From a virus: a DNA stretch of 25,757 bases. The stretch lies in IMG/VR virus record IMGVR_UViG_3300042310_000070, positions 1 to 25,757 of that record; one strand, 5' to 3'. Positions 1 to 9,200 of this stretch are shown here, piece after piece. The stretch's first letter is position 1. Every line of letters begins with the position of its first letter. The notes under the pieces are model-generated. The model saw only the letters and a program-made list of their open reading frames with translations. It did no database searches and was not told the origin of the DNA. Both the position numbers and the translations under genes were made by a program.

Positions 1-69
1 CGTGGTACATGGACACGTAAAACACAATCCGCATTATCATTAGGTATCTTACCTGTATTCCATTCTTAA
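1..69 (+). CDS. C-terminal end of an upstream gene (partial)
   Basis: The first 22 codons of the window are open in frame 1 and end at a TAA at 67-69. The peptide ends in the residues LPVFHS. The stop overlaps the AAGGAG ribosome binding site of the next gene by two bases, so the two genes are tightly coupled. In this kind of module the gene before a DnaT_2-type adaptor is often a capsid or capsid-associated gene. The fragment is too short to identify, so no function is assigned. Confidence 0.6.
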   Translation, partial: RGTWTRKTQSALSLGILPVFHS

Positions 70-79
70 GGAGTAAGTT

Positions 80-562
80 ATGGCACTAGTTAAAGGTGTT
101 AATTCAAATGCTACCGTAACTGAGGCCAATACTTATTTTGAGAACAGACTAGATGTAGCGGCATGGACTGACGCTCCTGATACCCAAAAAGAGAGAGCTT
201 TATGTACTGCTACATTTATGTTGGATGAATTGGATTGGATCGGAGTAGCTACAGATTCAACACAATCACTAGCTCATCCTCGTAAAGATGGTGAATATTT
301 TGATCCTAAATTTGGTATACTTGTTTCTTTAGTTTCTACTGTTGTTGATCAAAGAGTCATTAAAGCTACTTATGAGTTAGCTTATCATTTATTAAATAAT
401 GACGGACTCTTAGACAATACAGGCTTAATTAAAGATTTAGAACTTAGTGGCATTAAACTTAGTGTGATTAGACCTGCGGATAAAATCCCCATGGTTGCAA
501 AGACACTCATCAAACCATTACTCCGGAATAGTGGTAAGAGAACATGGTGGAGGGCTAATTAA
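80..562 (+). CDS. DnaT_2-family head-tail adaptor protein
   Basis: A 160-residue neck protein. It probably sits under the portal and connects the filled head to the tail. Seen: ANTYFENRL at residues 16-24, the LDELDWIG stretch near 48-55, and QSLAHPRKDG at 62-71. This is the A-x-x-Y...W...LD...W.G...Q.LAWPR pattern of the family often labelled 'putative DnaT-like ssDNA-binding protein', which in phages lies at the adaptor position. The remainder is helical, as expected. The ATG at 80 follows AAGGAG (68-73) with a 6-nt gap. The gene ends in TAATG, overlapping the next start by one base. The DNA-binding label is inherited from database naming; structural use as an adaptor is inferred from context. 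Confidence 0.8.
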   Translation: MALVKGVNSNATVTEANTYFENRLDVAAWTDAPDTQKERALCTATFMLDELDWIGVATDSTQSLAHPRKDGEYFDPKFGILVSLVSTVVDQRVIKATYELAYHLLNNDGLLDNTGLIKDLELSGIKLSVIRPADKIPMVAKTLIKPLLRNSGKRTWWRAN

Positions 563-906
563 TGGCTTATAATTCATTAATTGGTGTCCAGCTAAATAAA
601 GCATTTAATGCAGCTAAGGACTTGGCTATTGAAGCAGTGTTTACAAAAACAGTTAATTCTGAATTTGACTTTAGCACTGGTGAAGTTAATGATACGACTA
701 TACCTTCAATAACGACAAAGATAATTATTACAAAAACGTCTAAAACTACAGAAGCGAAAACGATGACTATTATGTTTAAAACAAAAGAAGTTGGACCGTT
801 TTCGATGACAGACCATGTGTATATTGACAATGATAGATGGCATTTTGGAAATGTGATTACTTCAAACAATCATATTTCAGTTGTTGAACTTTATCATGAG
901 GTATAA
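562..906 (+). CDS. Head-closure-like neck protein
   Basis: A 114-residue protein, probably the head-closure or stopper ring between adaptor and tail terminator. The first 35 residues look helical. The rest alternates hydrophobic and polar residues like a small beta-barrel, with DHVYIDNDRWHFGNVI near 83-98, a pattern common in head-closure proteins (charged loop, aromatic strand). The start is ATG at 562, overlapping the previous stop by one base, with GGAGGG at 549-554 seven bases upstream. The role comes mainly from position between adaptor and terminator; sequence similarity alone would not be decisive. An alternative is another minor neck subunit. Confidence 0.6.
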   Translation: MAYNSLIGVQLNKAFNAAKDLAIEAVFTKTVNSEFDFSTGEVNDTTIPSITTKIIITKTSKTTEAKTMTIMFKTKEVGPFSMTDHVYIDNDRWHFGNVITSNNHISVVELYHEV

Positions 907-908
907 TT

Positions 909-1319
909 ATGGGCAAATATGCTGATTTAGAGAAAGACGTTTATTCAGTCTTTTCGTCTAATGGATGGACAGCTGAAAATATAAAAACATTCCCGACAAA
1001 TTTTGTAGTTATGAATACTACTAATGATGAATTTATTCGTGTATCAGTGATACCTAGTGGAAAACCTATAAATAGATACTCATTAGCAGGCATTCTCATA
1101 ATTGATATTTTTATAGCTGCAGGCTCTGGCACAAGACGTGCTATGGTGATAGCAGATGTCTTAGATAAATACTTAGTAAACAAATCTAAGAATACAGGTT
1201 CTGGCGTTACACAATTTGGTATAAGCAGTCTTACGCATGTAGGCCCTGATAAAGCTTTACCAGTTATTCACAAAAGTACCTACACAATTACTTTCAACTT
1301 CTTCGGAAGTTCTACTTAA
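909..1319 (+). CDS. Tail terminator (tail completion) protein
   Basis: A 136-residue protein likely to cap the growing tail tube and form the tail-side interface with the neck, like lambda gpU. Seen: an N-terminal helix, then FIRVSVIPSG near residues 43-52, SLAGILIIDIF near 58-68, and a helical IADVLDKYL near 80-88. It ends in a strand that reads TITFNFFG. This alpha/beta order (DE-x-IRV-x-V...G...IDIF...G...IAD.LD) matches DUF4128-like tail terminators. It lies two bases after the previous gene and just ahead of the tail tube gene, the usual place for a terminator. Confidence 0.7.
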   Translation: MGKYADLEKDVYSVFSSNGWTAENIKTFPTNFVVMNTTNDEFIRVSVIPSGKPINRYSLAGILIIDIFIAAGSGTRRAMVIADVLDKYLVNKSKNTGSGVTQFGISSLTHVGPDKALPVIHKSTYTITFNFFGSST

Positions 1320-1337
1320 ATTTAAAGGAATTAAAAA

Positions 1338-1970
1338 ATGGCACATATTTCTTCTCTTGGCGCTGCAATGTTCACAGATTTGTCTGTGAGTGCTTTACCA
1401 AAAACTAACGCACAACTTGCAGCTATTGTTGATGGCGCAGTTTCACATTTTGGCACAGAAGCTGCGCCTAATGATGTTGCTACAGCTGCTGCCGGTCAAT
1501 TTATTCGCATTTCGCACATCAAAGAATTTCCAGCTATTGGTACACCAGCTAACGTCGTTAAAGTACCTGAATATGGTGCTAAAACTTCTAAACAAATTCA
1601 AGGTCAAGCAGACTCTCCTACAATGGAAATCACCTTGAACTATATTCCAGGCTTATGGGCTGATTCAACTTTATCTATTGAAGGCACTGCTGCTGGTACC
1701 TTTGCTAAATCAAATATTAAAATTAATGACGGTAATGTTTATCTATTCAGATTCTCTTTATTAGCATTAGAACCAGAAGGTTACTTAGCAGTTGCTAATG
1801 GTGCCGGTGATGAAAACTCTATTGGTTCAGTAGGTAACTCTTCTTACTACTTCTTAGGTAAATTTGAAGCGTTAGAAGTAACTCCAAGTTTGACTGACGC
1901 ATTGTCTGCTAAATTGACAATCACAGTACAATCTGATATTCGCGGTGCATACACTGTAGGCAACGTGTAA
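1338..1970 (+). CDS. Major tail tube protein
   Basis: A 210-residue tail tube subunit that should polymerise as stacked hexameric rings around the tape measure. Seen: SLGAAMFTDLSV at residues 6-17, GQFIRISHIKEFPAIG at 53-68, VPEYGAKTSKQIQGQADSP at 76-94, then an ITLNYIPGLW strand at 98-107. The 'EFP.IG...VV.VPEYG...S..IQGQAD.PTMEITLNY.PG.W' block is characteristic of phage tail tube proteins. Codon use is clean and the ribosome site AAAGGA (1324-1329) stands 8 nt from the ATG, fitting a very abundant product. A GC-rich hairpin follows the stop. Identification is strong; the fold itself is known for the family, not seen here. Confidence 0.88.
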   Translation: MAHISSLGAAMFTDLSVSALPKTNAQLAAIVDGAVSHFGTEAAPNDVATAAAGQFIRISHIKEFPAIGTPANVVKVPEYGAKTSKQIQGQADSPTMEITLNYIPGLWADSTLSIEGTAAGTFAKSNIKINDGNVYLFRFSLLALEPEGYLAVANGAGDENSIGSVGNSSYYFLGKFEALEVTPSLTDALSAKLTITVQSDIRGAYTVGNV

Positions 1971-1986
1971 GCGATATTAATTATGT

Positions 1987-2010
1987 AAGGGGGTTAACGC
2001 TCCCTTGCTT
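1987..2010 (+). terminator. Hairpin after the tail tube gene, weak terminator or mRNA 3' stabiliser
   Basis: AAGGGGG (1987-1993) pairs with CTCCCTT (2000-2006) across a six-base TTAACG loop. The stem is 7 bp including one G-U pair. It is followed by GCTTTATATAA, which is only partly T-rich. It lies 17 nt after the tail tube stop in the one sizeable gap of this cluster. Partial termination or protection of the tail tube message is plausible; complete termination is unlikely because the next genes have no visible promoter of their own. Confidence 0.5.
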
Positions 2011-2031
2011 TATATAACATTAGGAATAAAA

Positions 2032-2247
2032 ATGGCTCAAGATAAACCATTCAGCTTAGAGTATGTTGTTGGCATCACTGTCAAACATATGCTCAAAAGC
2101 ATCGATATTAGTATTAATAAAACATTCGAAAGAACAAAAGATGATTCGTTATCTCCAGATAAGAAAACTGAAGCTTTCGAAACACTTTCAATTTTACATC
2201 AAATGCGAGCACAACTAGATGAACGCAAAATTAATCAAGGTAAGTAA
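2032..2247 (+). CDS. Small hypothetical tail-module protein
   Basis: A 71-residue protein of unknown function. The ATG at 2032 is preferred over an upstream TTG at 2005 because AGGA (2022-2025) sits 6 nt before it and the TTG lies inside the hairpin described just upstream. The sequence is highly charged and probably helical, with no membrane segment: a region around EYVVGITVKHML, then a Lys/Asp-rich stretch, then a helix ending in QMRAQLDERKINQ. It ends one base before the start of the G chaperone gene. Its place between tail tube and chaperones suggests a part in tail assembly, but nothing in the sequence says which. Confidence 0.7.
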   Translation: MAQDKPFSLEYVVGITVKHMLKSIDISINKTFERTKDDSLSPDKKTEAFETLSILHQMRAQLDERKINQGK

Positions 2248-2248
2248 T

Positions 2249-2560
2249 ATGTCAGACGTAAAAGGTATTAAAGCACTAGTCGGTCAACGTATGACCAAAA
2301 CCGTTAAGTTTTTAGGATCTGATGTTAAGATTTCTAAACTATCTGTCAATGAAGTTTTAGAAATTCAAGCTAAAGCTAAAGACATTGAAAAAGATGACAC
2401 AGCGGGTTTAGAACTCTTAAAAACTGTTATCCGTTCAGCTGTTGAAGGCGGTGCAGAATTAGATGATGAAGAATTCAATAACTTCCCAATGGATGAGTTA
2501 TCTAAATTATCTAATGAAATTATGAAATACTCAGGCATCGGACAAGAAGCGGGAAAGTAA
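2249..2560 (+). CDS. Tail assembly chaperone G (short product)
   Basis: A 103-residue protein, the zero-frame product of a lambda G/GT-type chaperone pair. It should bind the tape measure protein during tail assembly and be absent from the finished virion. Seen: an N-terminal beta-like part (MTKTVKFLGSDVKISKLSV) and a helical acidic part (EIQAKAKDIEKDD, AELDDEEFNNFPMDEL) that resembles gpG-like proteins. The ATG at 2249 is chosen over an in-frame ATG at 2219 because AAGG (2237-2240) precedes it with an 8-nt gap and 2219 lies inside the previous gene. The last two codons are GGA AAG, forming a slippery heptamer just before the TAA at 2558. Confidence 0.82.
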   Translation: MSDVKGIKALVGQRMTKTVKFLGSDVKISKLSVNEVLEIQAKAKDIEKDDTAGLELLKTVIRSAVEGGAELDDEEFNNFPMDELSKLSNEIMKYSGIGQEAGK

Positions 2561-2910
2561 AGCTTGATGATGAAGAATTGGCAATTTTCGAAATAGCATA
2601 TCATCTCAAATTACCTCTTTATGAATTATATGAAAAGATGACTTATGAAGAGTTATTAGGTTGGTTTAATTATTTTGAAAGACGTCCTGTTGACTGGCGC
2701 GATGATGATCGTACAGTTAAGCTACTACAAGTACAGGGAGCTGATGGGAAACCATGGCAATACTTCACTTCATTAGACGCAATCTACAATTATAAAGCTG
2801 ATAAAGAAGCTACATTTAATGTTAATTCATTTAAGCGGTCTGGACTCTTCCAGAAATTAGCATCCGCAGGTGGCGGAGAAAATATTTTTGGAGGTAGTGA
2901 TGGCGCTTAA
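2249..2910 (+). CDS. Tail assembly chaperone GT (made by -1 frameshift)
   Basis: The predicted long product is 220 residues: 103 codons of G, then 117 codons read after a -1 slip at G GGA AAG (2551-2557). Reading resumes GTA AAG CTT GAT and continues open to the TAA at 2908-2910. The T part has the features of the minor tail protein T family: ELAIFEIAYHLKLPLYELYEKMTYEELLGW, then W-F-N-Y-F-E-R-R-P-V-D-W-R-D-D-D-R, matching the usual M-x-x-E-L-x-x-W...RP.dW..D.R pattern. The T frame has no good independent start: only a TTG at 2578 with no ribosome site. It is open only from 2518, so the window for slippage is 2518-2557 and contains the heptamer. In lambda the T part recruits tail tube subunits to the G-coated tape measure. 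Overlaps the next gene by 11 nt. Confidence 0.85.
2551..2557 (+). promoter_or_regulatory. Programmed -1 ribosomal frameshift site GGGAAAG
   Basis: The heptamer G GGA AAG is read in the zero frame as ..G GGA AAG and followed immediately by the TAA stop of G. It fits the X XXY YYZ rule and is the same heptamer used by lambda at its G-T junction. I saw no strong hairpin or pseudoknot directly downstream, as also reported for lambda. Confidence 0.85.
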
Positions 2911-3196
2911 ATTTAATATGAATATAGATGCTTTAGTAAAAAGCAAGATTGAAAAAGAAAAAATTGCAGAGACTAACAAGTTAGTTGAGGCATTAAAAGA
3001 AGCTACTCCTGTAGATACAGGAAGAGCGCGTGATGGCTGGAAAGTAGTAGATGGCAATATAACTAATGATGTTCCTTATATAGACGAATTAAATGGTGGC
3101 TCAAGTAAGCAGGCACCTCAATATTTTATTGAAAGAACATTATTATCTCATATTGGTATAGAAGCTAATGGCGTAATCGTCACACCATCTGAATAA
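2900..3196 (+). CDS. HK97 gp10-like tail completion / neck protein
   Basis: A 98-residue protein. Seen: a helical N-terminus rich in Lys and Glu, TPVDTGRARDGW at residues 36-47, then ND.PYI..LNGGSSKQAP at 56-73 and a short helix FIERTLL at 76-82. The 'TPVDTG..R.GW......I.ND.PY...LN.GSS.QAP' pattern is typical of the HK97 gp10-like / lambda gpZ-like tail completion family. The ATG at 2900 is chosen because GGAGG (2890-2894) lies 5 nt upstream; an in-frame GTG at 2870 has no such site. It overlaps the T reading frame by 11 nt. In most siphophages this gene is found before the tail terminator, so its place after the chaperones is odd. A strong terminator follows. Confidence 0.7.
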   Translation: MALKFNMNIDALVKSKIEKEKIAETNKLVEALKEATPVDTGRARDGWKVVDGNITNDVPYIDELNGGSSKQAPQYFIERTLLSHIGIEANGVIVTPSE

Positions 3197-3202
3197 TAAT
3201 TC

Positions 3203-3229
3203 TCCCCTCATTTTTGAGGGGATTTTTTT
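3203..3229 (+). terminator. Strong Rho-independent terminator before the tape measure gene
   Basis: TCCCCTCA (3203-3210) pairs perfectly with TGAGGGGA (3215-3222) across a TTTT loop, followed by seven Ts (3223-3229). This is a textbook intrinsic terminator, six bases after the preceding stop and 14 bases before the tape measure ATG. No convincing promoter lies between it and that gene. It therefore probably works as a partial terminator or is antiterminated, lowering tape measure transcription relative to the tail tube and chaperones. Confidence 0.88.
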
Positions 3230-3242
3230 ATAGGAACTTACA

Positions 3243-6200
3243 ATGTCAGGGATCATAATTGATGTCGAAACCAGGATAGATAAGGCGCAGAAAGATTTAC
3301 ATGCCTTAAACAGTACTGTTTCCGGTGTCGCAAGTAGTGTTAACGGACTTGTAGATAATTTTAAAAGAGCAACAATGGCCATCGGTGGTATGGCAGCTGC
3401 AGGTGGTTCATTAGCTTTCATTGCACATTTGTCTACAGGCTTTACAGAAATAGAAAATAAAATAGCATTAGTGGTTGGTCGCACTAATGAGCTATCAATC
3501 GCACAAGCGAAATTACAAGATATTGCAGATGCCACACGTACATCATTAGAAGATTCAGCTAATGTCTTCTCAGCATTAGGGCGTTCAGTGAGCGGCATGT
3601 CAGTGTCTCAAAACGCGATGATGCAGGCTACCAAGACGATCCAGCAATCTATGGCCATATCAGGTGCATCGGCAGAGTCTGCTCGTGCCGCTATCACACA
3701 GCTTGGGCAAGGTTTGGCATCTGGCACGCTACGTGGTGAGGAACTCAACTCAGTTCTGGAACAAGCACCGCGTATTGCAAAGGCAATTGCTGACGATTTA
3801 AAGGTTGGTACAGGTGAATTAAGAAATATTGCAGCTGCAGGTAAGCTTACATCTACAACTGTTTTCAATGCAATCTTAAACCAATCTAAATCAATCAATG
3901 CCGAATTCGGTAAAATGAAACCAACGCTAGCTCAAGGCGGATTAGCTTTAAAAGAAGCTATGAAATCCTATTTACATGATTTAGATAAAGGTTCAGGATT
4001 TTCTGACGCAATGGCATCTCAAATGATGAATATATCTGCTAAATTAAGATTAGCAGGTGTTGACGCATTTACTGTTGGTATGAAGTTAGCAGATGGTTTT
4101 AATAAAGCCAAAAATATGTTAGCTCCTTTTGTTACAGCAATCATTAGTGTTGTTAAAGCATTAACTAAAGAGATTGTATTTGTAACAAATCTTCCAGTAG
4201 TACAAGCTCAATTTCAACATTTAAAAAGTATTGTACTGAGTGTATTTAATGCTATAAGAACGGACGCCAAAACAATATTTGATGTCGGTGCAATGATGCA
4301 TAAATTTTCTGCATTATTTCTTGTAGGGTTATTAGCACTTAAATTTCAAATAAGTCGAGTAGGCTTATGGGAAGCACTTAAAACAGATCTTCCAAAAGCA
4401 GCTAAATTTCTTGGCGATCAAATTAAACAATTATTAACATATAAATTAATTGCTGGTGCCATTTCAAATTTTGTAGATACAGCTAATAAAGCGTTATCTA
4501 AATTATTTCATTTTGAATTTTCATTTGGTTCATTAGCAGAAGTATTTGATAAAGCTAAAATTAAATTCACTGGCTTTTTAAATTTCTTAAAAGATTTTAA
4601 AGATGAAGTTGTAACTGTATTTAAAGAATCTGGTATTGAAGATTCATTTAAATTATTAATGACAGCAATATCTGCACAATTTGCTCGATTCTCTTCAGGC
4701 TTAACATTTAAAGATGTTGTACATAAGATATCTGCATCGTTAAAAACACTTGCAACAAACTTACCGCAAATAGTTGACTTTGTTATAATTCTTGAAAAAG
4801 GATTTTTAACATTGATTAAAGCAGCAATTGGCTTAGTGTTTATAATTGGTAAAATCAGTGTTGCATTAGAAGATACTTTTGTTAAATCAGGTGCAAGTGC
4901 TAAGATTACTCAATCTGTAAACGTGATTAAGAAAGCAGTTTTAGACATACAATCATCAATACAAGAAGGTACTTTTGTAGATTTATTAAAAGAAAAAGTA
5001 TCAGATTTTGGCAGTGTGGCTGTAGATAAATTCAAAGATGTAAAGAAAAGTATTGCTGATATGTTTGCCGCTTCAGGTGTTGGAGAAGCATTTGTAGCTA
5101 GCTTTAAGTTTGTAAAACAATTCATGTCAGAGTTAGTAAATAGTTTCAGAGGACAGTCTAAAGGATTTGATACTGTATTGAATGCATTAACTAATTTTGG
5201 TGATAAAGCAATTAATATCTTTAAGAATATTTGGGATAAAGTAATTGGCCACTCATGGTGGACAGACACAATTGATAGTGTAATTAGCTCATCTAAATCT
5301 TTATGGGATAATGTTAAACAAGGTTTTGAACTATTTAAAAATAATATTATCTCAGGCTATGAAGTTGTATATGGTAAATTAGACAGTATAATTGCAAAAC
5401 ACAAAGATAAATTAAGTACTACCTTCAGTAATATTAGTCTTAAAATAAAAGAAGCTCCAGCTAAATTAGCTAGTATTGATATTAAAGCTAATATCGTAGA
5501 TATGAAAGATAGCTTTGTTAAATTTAAAGATTATATTGTAAAAGCAATGGCTGGTGTAATTGAAGATGGCTACTTGAAAGATGTGTTTATAAGTGGTCTA
5601 CAATTGTGGATTGCTACAGCTTTCTTACCTACAGGGTTAGTTACAAGCGCAGTAATATTAGGGTTAGGCTATGCATTTGCACAATCTTCAGCACTACTTA
5701 TAGACTCTATCGGACGTAATTTCGGTGACATAAGTCTAATGCGTAAGTTTGGTATGCAACTTGGTGCATTCTTTGAATCAGCTGTAGAAGACTTTGTTAA
5801 AGCATTACCTAATCTTATCAGTGCAGGTGTTGGCTTTGCTAGTGGATTCTTACAAGGCTTCTTAGAGTCTATTCCAGTTATTGGTTCAGCAATTAAAGGC
5901 TTATTCTCAACAGCAGATTTTTGGGGATTGTCAGGTACATTAGGCTTTATAGGCGCACTGTTATTTGGTAAAGATATACTACGTCTTGTCAGTTATTTAG
6001 GCTTCTTTGAATCACAAATTGAAAGTATGTTAGGTGTAATTGCCCGTGTTGGAAGATTCATGGGAGGTAGCGATGGTGTTATTTCTACCTTACTATTTGG
6101 AAATGGTCGTGGCGTACGTACTATTGCGGCATTATTCTTAATTGCTGATTATTTCAACTCATTTGAATCTATATTCATGGGGTCTGCCGTAGGCCATTTA

Positions 6201-9200
6201 ATTGCGCAAGGTGGATTATTGTATCTGTTGTTTACAGGTAGAGCTGGTTTAAATGCTGTATTATCACCAATCACATTTGCGTTAAGTACAATATCACGGG
6301 GGATCCTTCAAGTAATTAGTGAAACTCGAGCAGGTGCAGCATTATTACGTAGAACATCTGTTGAAGAATTGATGTCTAATACAGAAGCAGGCGCAGCAGC
6401 AAGGTCTAGAGCATTAAGAAGAACTAATGCTTTTGCTACTAGAACAGCTATAAACCTTCCAGGTAATATGGCGGCTATGGGATCTTCTATCTCTGGGTGG
6501 GTATCTAGTGCATTTACGAATCCTAGTTATGTATTATCTCGTACATTAGCTAGTATGCTATTTAAGATTGAAACTTTCTTAATTGCAGCTAAGGCTCAGT
6601 TTATCAGATTTGGAGCATGGATAGGACGATTTGCGTTAGGCTTGACAGGTCGTATGTTAATTTGGCCTGCTTTAATTTTAGGCCTAGGTCTATTTTCAGG
6701 TGTTGTGCATGCTGCTGAAGAGGACGGTAAGAAAGCAGGTTCATCATTCATACATGGAGTATCTGTATCTATTGCAGATGGTGTAATGGGCATCTTTGAT
6801 AAAATTGCAAATGCATTGAAAGAATTGCCTAATAAAATTAAATCTATTTGGGATGACATTGATTTTAGAAATACTAAAGGTGGCTTTGATTGGGTAGGTA
6901 AATTAGGGTTAGCGATTGTTGTATTAGTAAGCTTTAGAAAACAAATAAAAGCTTTAATGGTTGAAACATCATCAGCACTTGCTGTATTAAGAAATACTGC
7001 AATGGCTACTTCTGGGCCAGCTACAATGACTGGCGGAGTATCGTCTAACTTTAGAGGTCCAAGCGCTATTGCTGATAGTAGACCAGGAATGTTTGCTAAT
7101 TTGCGCAATAGATTCTTTGGAACTCCAACATCACCTCCAGCACCCTTTGTTCCAGCTACAATGACTGGCGGAGTTTCTGCTTTATTCAGAGGGTCTGATA
7201 TAAATCCAGCTCCAGCACCCTTTGTTCCAGCTACAATGACTGGCGGAGTTTCTAGTGGCTTTAGAGGCCCAGATACAACACCACGTGCTTCTGCAGTAGG
7301 TTCAGCAGTAAATAGAGGCCTTTCAGGTATTGGTTCTGCACTTACAAATAAATATGTATCAGGATTAGCAGGTGTTGCTGCAGGTACTTTTATCGGTGCA
7401 TTTGTAGGTAATGCAGGTTGGGGGCATGCTGGCGCTGAAATTGGTGCAATAATTGCAATAGGGTTAAGTAGTCACTTATTTGCCGCATCCGCATGGATAG
7501 CATCTAAGATTGGATTAATGTTTAGTGCAGCTCAATTAGGCTTAATTGGAATAGGCATAGCAGCTGCTGGTGTATTAGGTGTGTATTTGTTTGGCGAAGG
7601 CGATTCTATAAACGAAAAGTTCGGAAATGTCTGGAAATGGATGCAAAGAATCACAGGATTCACACCTAAAAATATGGTTGCTACTTTAGGTATTTCAGCT
7701 GAATCTAAACATTTCTTAACCGCTCAAGGCGTATCACCTGGTTATGATCTTGCTGCAATAGAAAGAAGCCGCGTACCAAAAGCATTATTAAAGAAATTAG
7801 ATAATGCACTAGAAGCATTAGATAGTACTATTAGTGATATTGAGGATTCTACTGGTCTTGGTGAAGATATTTCTCAAGCGCAAAGACAACAAATTGTAGA
7901 TAAAGCTAAACAAGTTAAACAATTTGTAAGCAAAGCTCAAGTTGCGTCTAACCCTGTTATCGATAATTTCTTAAATGAATTAGTAAAAGCAAAACAATTA
8001 GATCCTAATAATGCAATCAATAGAGCGCAAATAGCTACATTACAAGCAGCTTTAGATTTTGAATATAAAACTATAAAAGGATTTAATGAATATTCTTTAG
8101 ATTCTTTCTTTCAAAGTGCGGCAGAACGTTCTGCAGGTGAATTAGCTCATCTTGCGCATATGAAGCATACACAATTTAGCGCACAGTATCAGTTAGCTAA
8201 TATTACACCACTAGAATTAAAGATAGCACAAACTTATCAAAGTCAAAGAATAGCAGGAGCAGATCCTGAATTAGCTGCTAAAATTGAAAAGTATGTTAAT
8301 TTTTATATCTCTGCAGCATCTCGTAATAAAAAGTTAAGTACATCTTTCCTTAATGAAGAAAAATTAAAGATATCTGAATTACCATTAGCTAACTATAATG
8401 AAGTTATAGCCGCAGCAAAAGGTACAACAGCAGACGCAATTAATAAACAAGTACAAGCTCAAATCAAAGGTACAGAACATTTTGCATGGGGTGAAACCAT
8501 GTATAAATACCCTTCTGTAGACTCTGCTACAATGGATCAGATTGCTAATATTATTCTTCAATTAGAGCAACAACAAGCAATAGCTATTGAAGCAAATACT
8601 GCAGCAGCTAATTTTAAAGCAGAAGTTGCAGGCCTCAAAACTAAATTTGATGCAGCAGGAATCACTTTTGATCCTGAAAAGATGTTTGCAAAAGATAAAA
8701 CCAGTTATGATGCTGTAACTGCATTAGCAGATGAAGCAAAGAAATTAACTGAATCAATGTCTAAAACACATGACATTGTTGCTAGAAATGTTTACAAACT
8801 TAAATTAGATGGTATACAAAAAGTAATTGATAAAAATGCTGAACTAGCTGCACTTAGCGGAACTCGTTCTCAAGCGGCGATTGCTAAAATAGCATCTGAA
8901 CTCAGCATGTCTGATACTATGGCATTAGCTTCGCAACTCAATACACGTCCTGCAGAGGTATTACGTGGTCGTTTAGAAGATCTGTCTTTAGCGCAAACTA
9001 GATTAGAACAAGGTAGAACACCTGCGCCTAAGTATCCAATGATGCAGGATATAAAATTACCTGTTGATATCACTAGAGAAAAACCTTTAGCATCTGGCGA
9101 ACAAGCCGATTTAATGCGTAAGGAATTAGATAAACGCAGAGATGCGTGGACTGAAGAATCTAAGAAATGGAATGATGCAGAAGCTGAATATAAGAAAAGT

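Noticed and set aside
2578-2910. T part of GT as an independent gene starting at TTG 2578
   Set aside because: There is no Shine-Dalgarno sequence before the TTG, the open frame extends upstream of it, and the slippery heptamer explains its expression.
3120-3170. Possible promoter (TTGAAA near 3129) before the tape measure gene
   Set aside because: The -10 partner is poor at the right spacing, and such partial matches are frequent in AT-rich DNA; it would also fall upstream of the terminator.
3143-3598. 151-residue open frame on the - strand spanning the terminator and the tape measure start
   Set aside because: It crosses a clear intrinsic terminator and the tape measure ribosome site, and has no initiation signal.
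6596-7108. 170-residue open frame on the - strand
   Set aside because: Complement of the hydrophobic tape measure region; no start signal and no familiar domain.
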